Counted from the first letter of the stretch, positions 1-9,301 are shown. The stretch: 44,033 bases of DNA from Oscillatoriales cyanobacterium M59_W2019_021 (GCA_015295945.1 DVED01000196.1:1-44033), one strand, 5' to 3'. The notes: generated by a model from the letters alone, not told the origin. A program made the numbers and translations.

Positions 1-1032
1 GTTGCCGTCGTTGGCTGCGTTGCCCTCCTGACATCGGGACGGCGTTTCCTGCCCTCGATCGTTTATCAACCCCCCTCGCCAGAAATCGAGCAGTTGGCAA
101 TGGCAACCGCGATGACCCCGGAAGCCCAGCAATTATTTTATCAACAAGATCCGGAAATCATCCCCAAACACAACTTTCAGACGCAGTGTAACAAAAGCAA
201 CCACGCGCCCGAAAAAACGATTATTTTAGGGTGCTATAGCAGTAACGGATACCGAGGTAAAATTACGATCCAGTCCGTCGTGGACGATCGCCTCGAAGGG
301 ACGATGGAGGTCACGGCGGCTCACGAAATGCTCCATGCCGCGTATCACAAACTCAGTGCTGCCGAACGAGCTTGGCTGGCTCCCCGGCTCAAAGCCGCAC
401 GGCAATGGGTGAGCGAACCGCGTTTGCTGGCATTGATCGAACAGTATGAAGATGGAGATCCGGAGGTTTACCTCAACGAACTGCACTCGTACTTGGGTGT
501 TGAATTGGCAGATCTTAAAGATCCCGAGTTGGAGAAACATTATCAGAAATACTTTGTCGATCGCGATCGAGTGGTTGCTTTGGCTCAAAAATCTCAAAGT
601 AAGTTAAACGAAATCGAGGAACGAGCCGGTCAGTTGAAACCCGAAATTGAAGACTTAGAAGCGAGCTTAAAAGAAGAGGCGATTCGGATTCGAGAACTGT
701 CTGACGACTTGAAAAGTCGCGCCCAGATTCTAGAACAAATGGAAGCCGATTTGACGAACTTGAGGCAGCAAGCCGAGGCGTCGTTATGGCGGGGCGATCG
801 GAGTTTGGCGTTCGAGTTCGAGCAAGCTACGATTAGCTACAATCATGAAGTGAACGATTACAATTTCCAGGTGCAAACCCATCGAGATCGGATCGATCGG
901 TTTAACGAGGAAGTTGAAATTTACCAGCAAAAGATCGACGATTATAACGAACTCGTCCAAACCGGACGCTCTATCCTCAGCACGCTCGAAGTCGATCGAT
1001 CGGTCGAGACTTTACCCGCCGTTTCCCCATAA
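1..1032 (+). CDS. Membrane-anchored HExxH metallopeptidase-like protein with C-terminal coiled coil (5' end missing)
   Basis: The reading frame is open from the first base, so the start lies outside the window; the in-frame ATG at 94 is internal. The first residues visible (VAVVGCVALL) are hydrophobic and look like the end of a membrane anchor. Codons from 322 encode HEMLH, a zinc-metallopeptidase HExxH motif, preceded by a beta-strand-like stretch; a later NELHSYLG segment offers a glutamate that could be the third zinc ligand, as in gluzincin-type folds (inference). Roughly the last 150 residues are charged, heptad-like and should form a long coiled coil. I infer an envelope protein with a peptidase-like domain facing away from the cytoplasm. 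The substrate is unknown and I do not recognise a named family. It ends just before the terminator at 1207. Confidence 0.7.
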   Translation, partial: VAVVGCVALLTSGRRFLPSIVYQPPSPEIEQLAMATAMTPEAQQLFYQQDPEIIPKHNFQTQCNKSNHAPEKTIILGCYSSNGYRGKITIQSVVDDRLEGTMEVTAAHEMLHAAYHKLSAAERAWLAPRLKAARQWVSEPRLLALIEQYEDGDPEVYLNELHSYLGVELADLKDPELEKHYQKYFVDRDRVVALAQKSQSKLNEIEERAGQLKPEIEDLEASLKEEAIRIRELSDDLKSRAQILEQMEADLTNLRQQAEASLWRGDRSLAFEFEQATISYNHEVNDYNFQVQTHRDRIDRFNEEVEIYQQKIDDYNELVQTGRSILSTLEVDRSVETLPAVSP

Positions 1033-1206
1033 CAAACAGGCTCGATCAGTGAGTGACGTTAGGGTAAGTGGCACACCCCCACACTCAATCCCGAAATCAT
1101 CTTCTAAAATTTAAGACGGTCAGGTGGTGTGAGGGCTACTCTTCTGACGGAACTCTGCTTCGAGTAAAGCGTCGAAGATCTTAATGGTTCTCAACTGTAC
1201 GCTGTT

Positions 1207-1250
1207 GCTGGGATATCTAGACTTGTGGAGTCAGACATCCCAGCTTTTAT
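1207..1250 (+). terminator. Strong rho-independent terminator
   Basis: GCTGGGAT at 1207-1214 pairs with ATCCCAGC at 1237-1244. The stem continues inward through TCT/AGA and GACT/AGTC to a short loop and is followed by TTTTAT. It lies 175 bases after the stop of the upstream gene, so it ends either a long 3' UTR or a separate small RNA. Confidence 0.75.
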
Positions 1251-1271
1251 TACGCACAGAATTGAGGAGTC

Positions 1272-1294
1272 ATACCATTGTTCAAAAATGGTAT
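1272..1294. repeat. Short palindrome (ATACCATT...AATGGTAT)
   Basis: An 8-bp stem, ATACCATT/AATGGTAT, with a 7-base loop. A closely related palindrome with the same TTCAAAAATGGTAT core occurs at 7141, suggesting a small dispersed palindromic family. Confidence 0.5.
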
Positions 1295-1296
1295 TA

Positions 1297-1484
1297 AACC
1301 TCAGTACGGGTTAAGCAAAACCCTGTATCCCTTGTTGGGGTTTGGGGTTTGGGGATTTTAGATTTTAGATTTGGGGTTGGGATCTATGACCCATAACCGA
1401 TCTCGGGTCACCGTCTTCTCCCCCGGCTTCCCCGGCTTCCCCGGCTCACCTTCACCGGAAGCTGTCTTATCCCGTACTGAGGTT
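1297..1484. repeat. 14-bp inverted repeat flanking low-complexity spacer
   Basis: AACCTCAGTACGGG at 1297-1310 is exactly complementary to CCCGTACTGAGGTT at 1471-1484, two bases before the ATPase stop codon. Between the arms are GGGGTTT/GATTTTA-type low-complexity sequence (about 1337-1384) and three CCCCGGCTT-like units (about 1422-1444). With 1033-1206 this accounts for the 1033-1485 gap; no protein gene is evident there. Confidence 0.55.
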
Positions 1485-1485
1485 A

Positions 1486-2886
1486 TTAACGGGAGGCGAC
1501 GGGAATTTTCTCCAACTGCCGAGCTTGCCACTCTTTGTATTTCGGCGCTTCGGCCAGGGCGGGGTTGATGCCGAACCAACGTCCGCCGTCGTCGCGGTAT
1601 TCAAACAGAAACATACTGCGCAACAGGACTTGATAGTCTTCGTCGCCGCGCACGCTTTGTTGTTCCACGGCTTGGAAGAGTAAGTCCCACTCGTCGGCAC
1701 TGATGGCTGCAATCAAGTCGTCGCGATATTCTTTGATGACGTGTTCCACCGTGTCGCGATCGATGGGGGGATCGTCTTGCTGCACGCAGCTATAGAGCAA
1801 CCCCAACAAGTTGCGGACGTGACCGCCACTGACTTGACACAGCCGATCGAGGGTTTCGGGGCAATCGAACACTTGCTCGAGATGTTGGTGTCGCGCGGCG
1901 GAGTCTAAGGTGGGAAATGCCCGCGCCAAGAGCATTTGTCGCAACAATTCCATTCCCGGCTCGAAAGGCGTGCCGTCGCGCAACTGAATCGGCACCATGG
2001 GCAACACTTTCGGTTTGACGCCAAACCGACTGGTCAAGCGACCGATATCGTTGGAAAACAGCAACGCCAGGGGAATAGTATAAACCAAGTGGCAATTGAG
2101 TTTTTTGAGTTGTTCGCCGCGATCGACGAATAAATATTCCGGTTGCGTGCGTCCGGTAGGTTTGGGGGTGCTGTCGAGGCGATCGAGGTTGTCCACGATT
2201 ACCACCAATCCCTTTTTACCCATTTTTTTCAATTGCTCGTTAGCTGGTCCGAGCAGTTCGTTGTTAATGGTTTCGAGAATGCCGTTGGTTCGCGGTTCTA
2301 GATATTGCCGCAGTTGCGATCGCAATTTCGGGCTATCCTTAGCTTTGGCGGCAATCCGCCCGATGCCCCCCGGTAGGGAGTATTCGATCCCCGCCTCTTC
2401 GCTGGCAGCGATCGTGCCGACACCGGGAATGGAGGCTTCCCCACTCAAGGAGATCGGCGTTTGCAAAATATCGACAGCGCCTTGAAGCAAGGCTTTAAAG
2501 CCTTTCGGTTGCAAGTGCACTTTAACGGTTTCCAAGCTCTCGCTTACTTGACGGGCGATCGCCATTAAAATATCGCTGATGTCCACATCTGCCATATCCA
2601 AGTCTTGAGACGACTCGAAATAGACGACGTGGAATCCTTGGTTTTCCAACTCGGATTTCAGCCGGAACAATTCGGTAGACTTCCCGCACCCAATATGACC
2701 CGTAAAAAGCTGACAACTGGGATCTTCCGGACCGAGGAGGGCGATCGTTCTGCCTAGTTCGCGAACGATATTCGTTCCCCGCACGGACGAAAAATCGATG
2801 TAGTATTGTCGATCCTCGAGATCGCCAACCACCAGCGTTTTACTCGGATTGCAAGCTCTGAAAAATTTCGGTAAGTCTAGGTTCAT
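1486..2886 (-). CDS. P-loop ATPase of the AAA/KAP-like type
   Basis: A 466-residue soluble protein starting at the ATG at 2886; an upstream TTG at 2901 is the only longer option and has no clear ribosome site. Residues about 63-71 (GHIGCGKST) are a Walker A loop, and LVVIVDNLD near 227-235 is a Walker B strand ending in the acidic residues expected for ATP hydrolysis. A glycine-rich, non-helical stretch lies between them (about 145-175). The C-terminal third is helical and resembles the lid and winged-helix part of KAP/Orc-like ATPases. No effector domain, transmembrane segment or partner gene is visible: the nearest gene on the same strand is a DUF2839 protein with its own spacer. ATP-dependent switch or remodelling activity is inferred; the biological role is unknown. 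Confidence 0.75.
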   Translation of the reverse strand: MNLDLPKFFRACNPSKTLVVGDLEDRQYYIDFSSVRGTNIVRELGRTIALLGPEDPSCQLFTGHIGCGKSTELFRLKSELENQGFHVVYFESSQDLDMADVDISDILMAIARQVSESLETVKVHLQPKGFKALLQGAVDILQTPISLSGEASIPGVGTIAASEEAGIEYSLPGGIGRIAAKAKDSPKLRSQLRQYLEPRTNGILETINNELLGPANEQLKKMGKKGLVVIVDNLDRLDSTPKPTGRTQPEYLFVDRGEQLKKLNCHLVYTIPLALLFSNDIGRLTSRFGVKPKVLPMVPIQLRDGTPFEPGMELLRQMLLARAFPTLDSAARHQHLEQVFDCPETLDRLCQVSGGHVRNLLGLLYSCVQQDDPPIDRDTVEHVIKEYRDDLIAAISADEWDLLFQAVEQQSVRGDEDYQVLLRSMFLFEYRDDGGRWFGINPALAEAPKYKEWQARQLEKIPVASR

Positions 2887-3139
2887 ATTCGGGAGTTTCA
2901 AGATCGCGGCTCAAGTCGATCGATGCTTTGGACCATCGATCGGTCGGGATCGATCGCATCGACCCTAGACCGCTACCTTGTCATACTCCTCCCGCTAGCG
3001 GGTAGGGGGGTCACGGGGATGGGGGGTGAGACCACAGAGATCGACGCTCGGCAATCCGAAGCGCTATCGCCATCGAAGGGGTTTGAGACCGTTCGATCAC
3101 TGCAACCGTCAATTGGCAAAGATTTTCAACGGGTTTGCC

Positions 3140-3355
3140 TCAGTTGACCACCGTCCACCAACCCAGAGAAGGACCGATGAAAATGACGGTAATCCAGATG
3201 ACAAAAAGCGCCCCGATGCCGATCCAAGCTCCGCGTGTCGTCCATTGCATGAATCGATCGGCTTGCGTTTTGGTAATGGGCAACCACGACAGGATGTACT
3301 GTTCCTGACCGTACTTGTCACCGAGTGCTTCTTTACGACGTTTGGCTTCGCCCAT
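3140..3355 (-). CDS. DUF2839 family small membrane protein
   Basis: A 71-residue protein that matches the DUF2839 family known from cyanobacteria: a charged N-terminus (MGEAKRRKEALGDKYG), a short LPITK segment, then one hydrophobic helix (about residues 43-63, GAWIGIGALFVIWITVIFIG). The length agrees with the family. The function is not known; a thylakoid or plasma-membrane location is inferred from the single helix. The ATG at 3355 is the natural start. It stands alone, with about 250 bases to the ATPase upstream on the same strand and a repeat-containing spacer on its other side. Confidence 0.8.
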   Translation of the reverse strand: MGEAKRRKEALGDKYGQEQYILSWLPITKTQADRFMQWTTRGAWIGIGALFVIWITVIFIGPSLGWWTVVN

Positions 3356-3835
3356 GGCTCAATTAACTGAATGCGTGCGAGATTTCCCAGAAGGAGCGAA
3401 CGGTACTAGAAGACCGATCTGGACAAGTCTACCTCTTTTTGTGACCCGCCGATCGATGAGAAACGAAACCTAACCCGATCGGTTTCGGATGCTGGGTTTC
3501 GCTCCTCCAGAGTTACAGTTTACGGTCGCTCTCCCCCCTTTCCCATCAAAAAACTGCGAAGCTTCCTCTACCTTCCCTCCTATTAGGGGCAGGGCTGTTT
3601 CATTTTCGCTCCGGGGCAATTCCCCCGTGCTTGCCCCATCTTTTGGGTCATTCATTATCGATCGTGAGTAGGGGAGAAGCATTGCAGCGATCGATCTTCG
3701 GAACAACGATAAATTCACAATCGCAATGTTTCTCCCTATCGATTGGGAACCTGTCGATCAATGTTTGACAATCAAGCTAAAAAAACGAAATGTCGGGGGT
3801 TGCAACCATAATTCAAGTCTAGAAACCGTCTCAGT
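3356..3835. other. Intergenic spacer with a dispersed-repeat-like palindrome
   Basis: No convincing gene. GGGGCAA at 3613-3619 pairs with TTGCCCC at 3631-3637, like the short GGGGCAA...TTGCCCC palindromes scattered in cyanobacterial spacers. The remainder is pyrimidine-rich on the plus strand, with several CGATCG hexamers. Confidence 0.45.
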
Positions 3836-4690
3836 CTACGATCTCCGAGACTTCACTCTACCTAAAAGTAATGCGAATCCTCCTAACCCCAGGACAAGTG
3901 AAGGCTCGGGTACGGGTGCAGGATCGAGCGTTCCGATATGAGCAGTAATATCATTATCGCATTCAGGTGCTAGCCAAAATTTGACATTACCAGCCGGAAG
4001 TAGAGTCCGATCGATCGCCAGTACGTGAGTGTAAGCTCCAGTCGCCTGGAATTGTCCAAAATCTAAACCCAATCCAGTTAAATCTGCGATTAATTCAACA
4101 TCTCCAATTCGCGTTCCCGAAGCAATCAAATTGGGAACGTGTTCGTTGAGATTGAAATAAGGATCGTCTGCACCTAAATCGCCGATTGAAGGCGTTTTTC
4201 CATTTTGCCGAACCCAGTTATTATACTCTCCGAGATTGTCCCAAGCACTCCCATTTTCTTTGGCAACTGTCTTAGTTGTCACCGTGTCATACAGTCCTGT
4301 GGTAGCAACCCCCGAGGCATTATTACCAACAAACTTCACTCCCAACAAACTGCCATCAAGATCGAGGAAAAGATCTCCCCAACCCACATGACCATCTGCG
4401 GCATAAGTGCTAGTTGTGCCTTCTAAACTTAAGTTGCTATTAATCGCAAAGAGCAGTTGAGTCGGTGTTTGCTGAAAAGCCGTTCCAAAAATTTCGTACT
4501 TGGTATTGCCGACATCATTTCCAGAGGTACTGTCGTCAAAAGAATCGATGGCATAATTCCAGTTGTTATATAAAGTTCCTGCCAACATCGGCTTGTTAGC
4601 ACTCAAAAAATAGCAAAATGCGGATAGCAAAAAACACAGAAAGTATGATTTTTGCGGTTTTTGGAATTGGAAACTAGAGGACTTCATCAT
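3836..4690 (-). CDS. PEP-CTERM (exosortase-dependent) surface protein
   Basis: A secreted protein of about 284 residues from the ATG at 4690; a TTG at 4723 would add 11 residues. Residues about 14-35 form a hydrophobic signal sequence ending near a LAGT cleavage site. The C-terminus has the full sorting signal: a VPEPS motif, a hydrophobic stretch (LVLGLGGFALLLG) and a terminal basic cluster (RVKSRRS). Proteins of this kind are cleaved by an exosortase and displayed on or released from the surface. The start of the mature chain (GTLYNNWNYAIDSFDDS) recalls small cyanobacterial exosortase-dependent surface families; I believe XDD3 is the closest, but cannot confirm it. No exosortase gene is in the window. 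It is probably monocistronic. Confidence 0.8.
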   Translation of the reverse strand: MMKSSSFQFQKPQKSYFLCFLLSAFCYFLSANKPMLAGTLYNNWNYAIDSFDDSTSGNDVGNTKYEIFGTAFQQTPTQLLFAINSNLSLEGTTSTYAADGHVGWGDLFLDLDGSLLGVKFVGNNASGVATTGLYDTVTTKTVAKENGSAWDNLGEYNNWVRQNGKTPSIGDLGADDPYFNLNEHVPNLIASGTRIGDVELIADLTGLGLDFGQFQATGAYTHVLAIDRTLLPAGNVKFWLAPECDNDITAHIGTLDPAPVPEPSLVLGLGGFALLLGRVKSRRS

Positions 4691-5185
4691 CAGAATCAGA
4701 TCGTGAGTAGATGTTTGTAACAAAAAAGTCAGACTTTCTAGCCAAGAGTTTGCCCTATCGTGTTAGCGTCAGTACGGAATAAAACAGTTTTCGGAGGAAA
4801 TGTGCGGGGCAGAAGATGTTTGCTCTAATGAAAAATGAAAGATAAAAAACCCCAAACCCATCAAAAACAAGGGATTCAGCGTTTTACTCAATCCGGACTG
4901 AGGTTAGTTTTAGATCAACTTTCAAACGAGATACAATCGCGACCCACACATTCGGACTTACCCCAACTTACAAACTCTTATATCAAAGGGCGATCGCATC
5001 TGTTCGTAATTGACCGATATAAGCTAGTATACTAAGTCTATTTTTTAGGTTTGGCAACCAATTTTGAAGAAGGTTTAATAAACTGATGTTAAAAATACTG
5101 TAAAGAGGTGAGTGACAGGAGATATGCAGTGAAGACCTAAACTATTGTCATGTCAAGGCTTGGGGTTGGGGGAATTGCAAAACAA
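4691..5185. other. Intergenic spacer without a supported gene
   Basis: Nearly 500 bases of AT-rich sequence. A 66-codon reading frame at 4835-5035 has no ribosome site and no recognisable fold and is not accepted. No tRNA, hairpin array or promoter was identified with confidence. Confidence 0.4.
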
Positions 5186-5207
5186 AACCCCCGAAATTTC
5201 GGGGGTT
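5186..5207 (-). terminator. Terminator downstream of ndhD
   Basis: A perfect 22-bp palindrome of AACCCCCGAAA and its complement, followed on the minus strand by TTGTTTTG. It lies 28 bases after the ndhD stop. Confidence 0.8.
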
Positions 5208-5234
5208 GCTGCGATTTGAAGTCCGGTGAACGGC

Positions 5235-6812
5235 TTAATCGACGATCGCCGGAGCTTTGTACAATTGAGACAATTGCGGCTCATTCGGCGTCTCCTGGAG
5301 AGCCAGACTGGGAACGGACGATCGCAGTTTCGCCGTCAGTTCCACCGTGGTGGCATCGTACATTTGCGTGAGAATTTTCGGATACAACCCAATTCCGATA
5401 ATGGGAACTAACAAGCTGCCGATGATAAACACTTCCCGAGGTTCGGCATCCACCAACACCTCGTGTTCCACCAGTTCCTTGTTCTCCGGTCCGTACAAGA
5501 TTTCCCGCAGCATGGACAGCAGGTAAATCGGCGTGAGAATCACCCCAACTGCCGCCAACACCACGACCACAACCTTAAACGGCAAGCTGTAGGCATCGCT
5601 AGTCGCAAACCCAACGAACACCATCAATTCGGCGACGAAGCCGCTCATTCCCGGCAGTGCCAACGACGCCAGGGAACACGCCGTCCACATGGCGAAGACT
5701 TTCTTCATCTTCTGTCCGACGCCGCCCATTTCGTCTAACATCAGGGTGTGGGTGCGATCGTAGGTACAGCCCACCAGGAAGAACAAACTTGCCCCAATTA
5801 ACCCGTGGGACACCATTTGCAACACCGCCCCACTCATCCCCAAATTGGTGAAGGAGGCGATGCCAATGAGTACGAATCCCATGTGGGAAATCGACGAGTA
5901 GGCAATCTTCCGTTTCAGGTTGCGTTGAGCAAAGGAAGTCAGTGCTGCGTAGATAATATTGACCACCCCCAAAATCACCAACGCCGGAGCAAACACGGCG
6001 TGGGCATCGGGTAGCATCCCGGCATTCATCCGAATTAGGGCGTATCCCCCCATCTTCAGCAGAATTCCCGCCAGCAGCATGTGGGCGGGGGCAGTGGCTT
6101 CGCCGTGGGCGTCGGGCAGCCAGGTATGCAGGGGGAAGATGGGCAACTTAACACCGTAGGCAATCAAAAATGCCGCATACATCCACAATTGCAGACCCAA
6201 ACTCAGGTCTTTATTGGCGATTTCCCGCATATCGAAGGTGAAGGTATCGCCGTGGAATGCCATCGTCAGGGCGGCAACCAAAATAAACAGCGATCCCCCT
6301 GCGGTGTAGAGGATAAATTTGGTGGCAGCGTACAAGCGTTTTTTGCCGCCCCAAATTGCCAAAATTAGATAAACCGGGATCAGTTCCAGTTCCCAAACTA
6401 GGAAAAAGAGCAGCATATCCTGAACGGCAAATACGGCAATTTGTCCGCCGTACATTGCCAACATCAGGAAGTAGAAGAGTTTGGGTTTAAAAGAAACGGG
6501 CCATGCTGCCAAAATGGCGAGGGTGGTGATAAATCCGGTGAGAATAATCAGGGGCATGGATAAACCATCTGCCCCTAAAGACCAATCTAAATGAATGGGT
6601 GCGATCCAGGTATAGCGTTCCACCAATTGCAATTCGGGATTGGTGAGATCGTACCCGGTGTAGAAGGCGTAGATAATCAGGGCAAAATCGATTAGCCCGA
6701 CGATTAAAGCGTACCAACGAACCGTCTTACCGTCTTTGTCGGGAACCAAAGGTACGAACAAAGAGGCAACGATCGGGAACAATATGATAATACTTAGCCA
6801 GGGAAAATCCAT
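5235..6812 (-). CDS. ndhD: NAD(P)H-quinone oxidoreductase subunit 4 (NdhD1-type)
   Basis: A 525-residue integral membrane protein of about 14 helices from the Mrp/complex I antiporter-like family. It is a proton-pumping subunit of cyanobacterial NDH-1 in the thylakoid membrane, which passes electrons from ferredoxin to plastoquinone in respiration and cyclic flow. The signature [20 protein letters not shown], with conserved His, Glu and nearby Lys residues, is intact, as is the [12 protein letters not shown] quinone-side helix region. The length is normal and the ATG at 6812 matches the usual N-terminus (MDFPWLS). ndhF lies upstream on the same strand with a 437-base gap and its own terminator, so the two are probably separate transcripts of one functional pair. 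The pairing with an NdhF1-like protein points to the NDH-1L form. Confidence 0.95.
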   Translation of the reverse strand: MDFPWLSIIILFPIVASLFVPLVPDKDGKTVRWYALIVGLIDFALIIYAFYTGYDLTNPELQLVERYTWIAPIHLDWSLGADGLSMPLIILTGFITTLAILAAWPVSFKPKLFYFLMLAMYGGQIAVFAVQDMLLFFLVWELELIPVYLILAIWGGKKRLYAATKFILYTAGGSLFILVAALTMAFHGDTFTFDMREIANKDLSLGLQLWMYAAFLIAYGVKLPIFPLHTWLPDAHGEATAPAHMLLAGILLKMGGYALIRMNAGMLPDAHAVFAPALVILGVVNIIYAALTSFAQRNLKRKIAYSSISHMGFVLIGIASFTNLGMSGAVLQMVSHGLIGASLFFLVGCTYDRTHTLMLDEMGGVGQKMKKVFAMWTACSLASLALPGMSGFVAELMVFVGFATSDAYSLPFKVVVVVLAAVGVILTPIYLLSMLREILYGPENKELVEHEVLVDAEPREVFIIGSLLVPIIGIGLYPKILTQMYDATTVELTAKLRSSVPSLALQETPNEPQLSQLYKAPAIVD

Positions 6813-7187
6813 GATGCTAATACGTTATTGAACGATCGAAGATAGGGATGCGCGGACTCGATTGGGTCATCACCAAAAACACTTCTAGGATTGGCTTATG
6901 CGCCCGGTGTTCCCGTGGGTTAAAGATCGAGATATGGCATCGATCGCCATCTACAACCCGCGCTGAAGGTTAGCACATCATTCGATCTCTAGAAGTGTAC
7001 CGAGCAACCATAATTCCCCTTATCTAAGCATGAAGGTAACCAATGAGAAAGTCAATTAAAAAAATATTAAAATATCTGAAGTTTTTTAAGATAGCTATAT
7101 CAAAAGGCAGAGGGCAGAAGGGAAAATATCTATAGATCTCACCATTTTTCAAAAATGGTATTACTCCTGAACTCCTGGTATAAAACG
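6813..7187. other. ndhF-ndhD spacer, probable ndhD promoter and leader
   Basis: No gene seen. CACTTCTAG at 6880-6888 and CTAGAAGTG at 6989-6997 form a 9-bp inverted repeat. Part of this stretch must hold the ndhD promoter, since ndhF has its own terminator at 7188-7219. A very AT-rich tract runs through about 7040-7090. Confidence 0.4.
7141..7159. repeat. Short palindrome related to the one at 1272
   Basis: ACCATTTTT and AAAAATGGT are separated by one base. The TTCAAAAATGGTATTA core is shared with 1281-1296. Confidence 0.5.
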
Positions 7188-7219
7188 TCAAAATTCCCGA
7201 CGATCGTCGGGAATTTTGA
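7188..7219 (-). terminator. Terminator downstream of ndhF
   Basis: A perfect 32-bp palindrome centred on CGATCG with CCCGA/TCGGG arms and flanking AAAATT/AATTTT. It lies 30 bases after the ndhF stop and would act in both directions. Confidence 0.75.
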
Positions 7220-7249
7220 GGCTCAAAACAGATCTCTTTTCAAAGGAGA

Positions 7250-9301
7250 TTAACTCACTCCAAAGAAGATAACGATGCCGAGAACGGCAGCGAAAATGGT
7301 CAAAGCATAGAATTGAGCGCGACCGGTTTCAAAGTATTTCAACCCTTCGCCGCTCAACATGGTAATCAAACCCGTGAGGTTCACCGCACCATCGACGACG
7401 CGATAGTCCACTTCCATGACTTGGCGGGCGAGGCGGCGGCTGCCTTGGACAAACAGGCGATCGTAAATGTCGTCGAAGTACCACTTATTCAAAGATAGTT
7501 GGTACAGGGGTTGAATTTTTGCGGCGATCGCTGCCGGATCGATTTTACCTTTGAGGTACATCAGAGATGCCAAGGTAATCCCCAGCAAGCTGATCCCGAC
7601 GGAACTACCTGCCATGACAGCAAACTCGCCCGCATCGAACTCCTGTGCCATCTCCGCCAGCGTGGGGACAACTTCGCCCGGTGCATGGATGAAGACTTCA
7701 AAATAGTTTTTCCAGGGCATCCCGACAAAGCCGATGAGCATGGACGGAACCGCCAACACCATCAGCGGAATTGTCATGGTGGCGGGGGATTCGTGAGGAT
7801 AGTGGCTGTGTCCGTGTTCGTGAGGTTCAGTTCCGGATTCCAATTCCTTGACATCCATCGCCCCCGGACTGAAAGCGGGAACGGTTGCCCCTTTCAGTTG
7901 CGCCTGAATTTCGGTATCGTTGCCCCGAAATTCCCCTTCAAAGGTGGAGAAGTACATCCGGAACATATAGAAAGCAGTAATGCCCGCCGTCAGCCAACCA
8001 ATTGCCCACAGAGCGGGATTCGCCGCAAAGGCAGCACCGAGAATTTCGTCTTTCGACCAAAATCCGGCAAAGGGCGGAATCCCGCAAATGGCGATCGTTC
8101 CAATGAGAAAAGTCGTGGCGGTGAAGGGCATATACTTGCGCAAACCCCCCATCAACCGCATATCCTGCGCCAAATCCGGATCGTGTCCGACCACGCCTTC
8201 CATGCCGTGAATCACGGAACCCGACCCCAAAAAGAGCATCGCTTTGAAGTAGGCGTGGGTCATCAGGTGGAACAGTCCGGCGGTGTACGCACCGACCCCC
8301 ATTGCCATCACCATATAGCCCAATTGGGACACGGTGGAATAGGCTAAGCCTTTTTTAATGTCATTCTGGGTAATGGCGATGGTTGCCCCCATAAAGGCGG
8401 TAAAGGCGCCCGTCCAGGCGATGACGTTCATCGTTACGGGCAGATGCTCGAACACCGGGAACATCCGGGCGATGAGGAAGACCCCGGCAGCTACCATCGT
8501 CGCCGCGTGAATCAAAGCGGAGATAGGCGTCGGACCTTCCATGGCGTCCGGTAGCCAGACGTGGAGAGGAAACTGAGCGGATTTGGCAACCGGACCGAGG
8601 AAGACCAGAATTCCGAAGAGGGTGGCGAGGAAGACACTCAGCGAACCCGAGGCGATCGCATCTTGCAAGCGTTCGCCGATGACTTCAAACTCGAAGCTAT
8701 CGGTCGCCCAGTACAACCCGAGCATTCCCAGCAGCAATCCGAAGTCGCCGACGCGGTTGGTGACGAAAGCTTTCTGACAGGCATCTGCTGCGGCTTGGCG
8801 ATCAAACCAAAAGCCGATCAGCAGATAGGAACACATCCCGACCAGTTCCCAAAAAATATAGATTTGCACCAAGTTGGGACTGACCACCAATCCCAACATG
8901 GACGAGCTAAATAAGCTCAAATAGGCATAAAAGCGCACATATCCGGGATCGTGAGCCATGTAGCCGTCGGTGTAGATCATCACCAGCAGCGCCACCGTCG
9001 TCACGATGACTAGCATTAACGAGGTGAGGGGATCGACGATGTATCCCATCGTCAGGTGAAAGTCTCCGGCAGCCGCCCACTCGATCGTCCGCGTGTAGGG
9101 GGCGTGACCCTGAATTTGACTCCACAACAGGGCAAACGAATGCGCCATTGCCACGCCCAACAAGGAGATGATGGGAATGGCAGTCCACTGTCGCAGGCGA
9201 TTCGTGGCTCTGTTGTAGGAAATCAGACCCAAGCCCACCAGTGTTGCCCCCAATAGGGGAAGCACTGGAATTAACCAGGCATATTGGTATATTGGTTCCA
9301 T
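7250..9301 (-). CDS. ndhF: NAD(P)H-quinone oxidoreductase subunit 5 (NdhF1-type)
   Basis: A 683-residue membrane protein, the largest antiporter-like subunit of NDH-1. The N-terminus (MEPIYQYAWLIPVLPLLGA) and the HVWLPDAMEGPTPISALIHA signature are typical of cyanobacterial and chloroplast NdhF. After the antiporter core there is a hydrophilic, His-rich insertion (HEHGHSHYPHE, about residue 490), then the long C-terminal amphipathic region that in complex I forms the lateral helix bracing the other pumping subunits. It should translocate protons during plastoquinone reduction in the thylakoid membrane. It precedes ndhD on the same strand, the usual order for the NDH-1L pair, and is closed by the palindrome at 7188-7219. 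The ATG start at 9301 fits the family. Confidence 0.95.
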   Translation of the reverse strand: MEPIYQYAWLIPVLPLLGATLVGLGLISYNRATNRLRQWTAIPIISLLGVAMAHSFALLWSQIQGHAPYTRTIEWAAAGDFHLTMGYIVDPLTSLMLVIVTTVALLVMIYTDGYMAHDPGYVRFYAYLSLFSSSMLGLVVSPNLVQIYIFWELVGMCSYLLIGFWFDRQAAADACQKAFVTNRVGDFGLLLGMLGLYWATDSFEFEVIGERLQDAIASGSLSVFLATLFGILVFLGPVAKSAQFPLHVWLPDAMEGPTPISALIHAATMVAAGVFLIARMFPVFEHLPVTMNVIAWTGAFTAFMGATIAITQNDIKKGLAYSTVSQLGYMVMAMGVGAYTAGLFHLMTHAYFKAMLFLGSGSVIHGMEGVVGHDPDLAQDMRLMGGLRKYMPFTATTFLIGTIAICGIPPFAGFWSKDEILGAAFAANPALWAIGWLTAGITAFYMFRMYFSTFEGEFRGNDTEIQAQLKGATVPAFSPGAMDVKELESGTEPHEHGHSHYPHESPATMTIPLMVLAVPSMLIGFVGMPWKNYFEVFIHAPGEVVPTLAEMAQEFDAGEFAVMAGSSVGISLLGITLASLMYLKGKIDPAAIAAKIQPLYQLSLNKWYFDDIYDRLFVQGSRRLARQVMEVDYRVVDGAVNLTGLITMLSGEGLKYFETGRAQFYALTIFAAVLGIVIFFGVS

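Noticed and set aside
4835-5035. Possible small gene of 66 codons
   Set aside because: No ribosome site, no hydrophobic or fold pattern, codon use unlike the neighbours.
7499-8347. A 282-codon plus-strand frame opposite ndhF
   Set aside because: It is antisense to a full-length, strongly conserved gene, and its translation is His/Arg/Gln-rich with no fold, as expected for a mirror frame.
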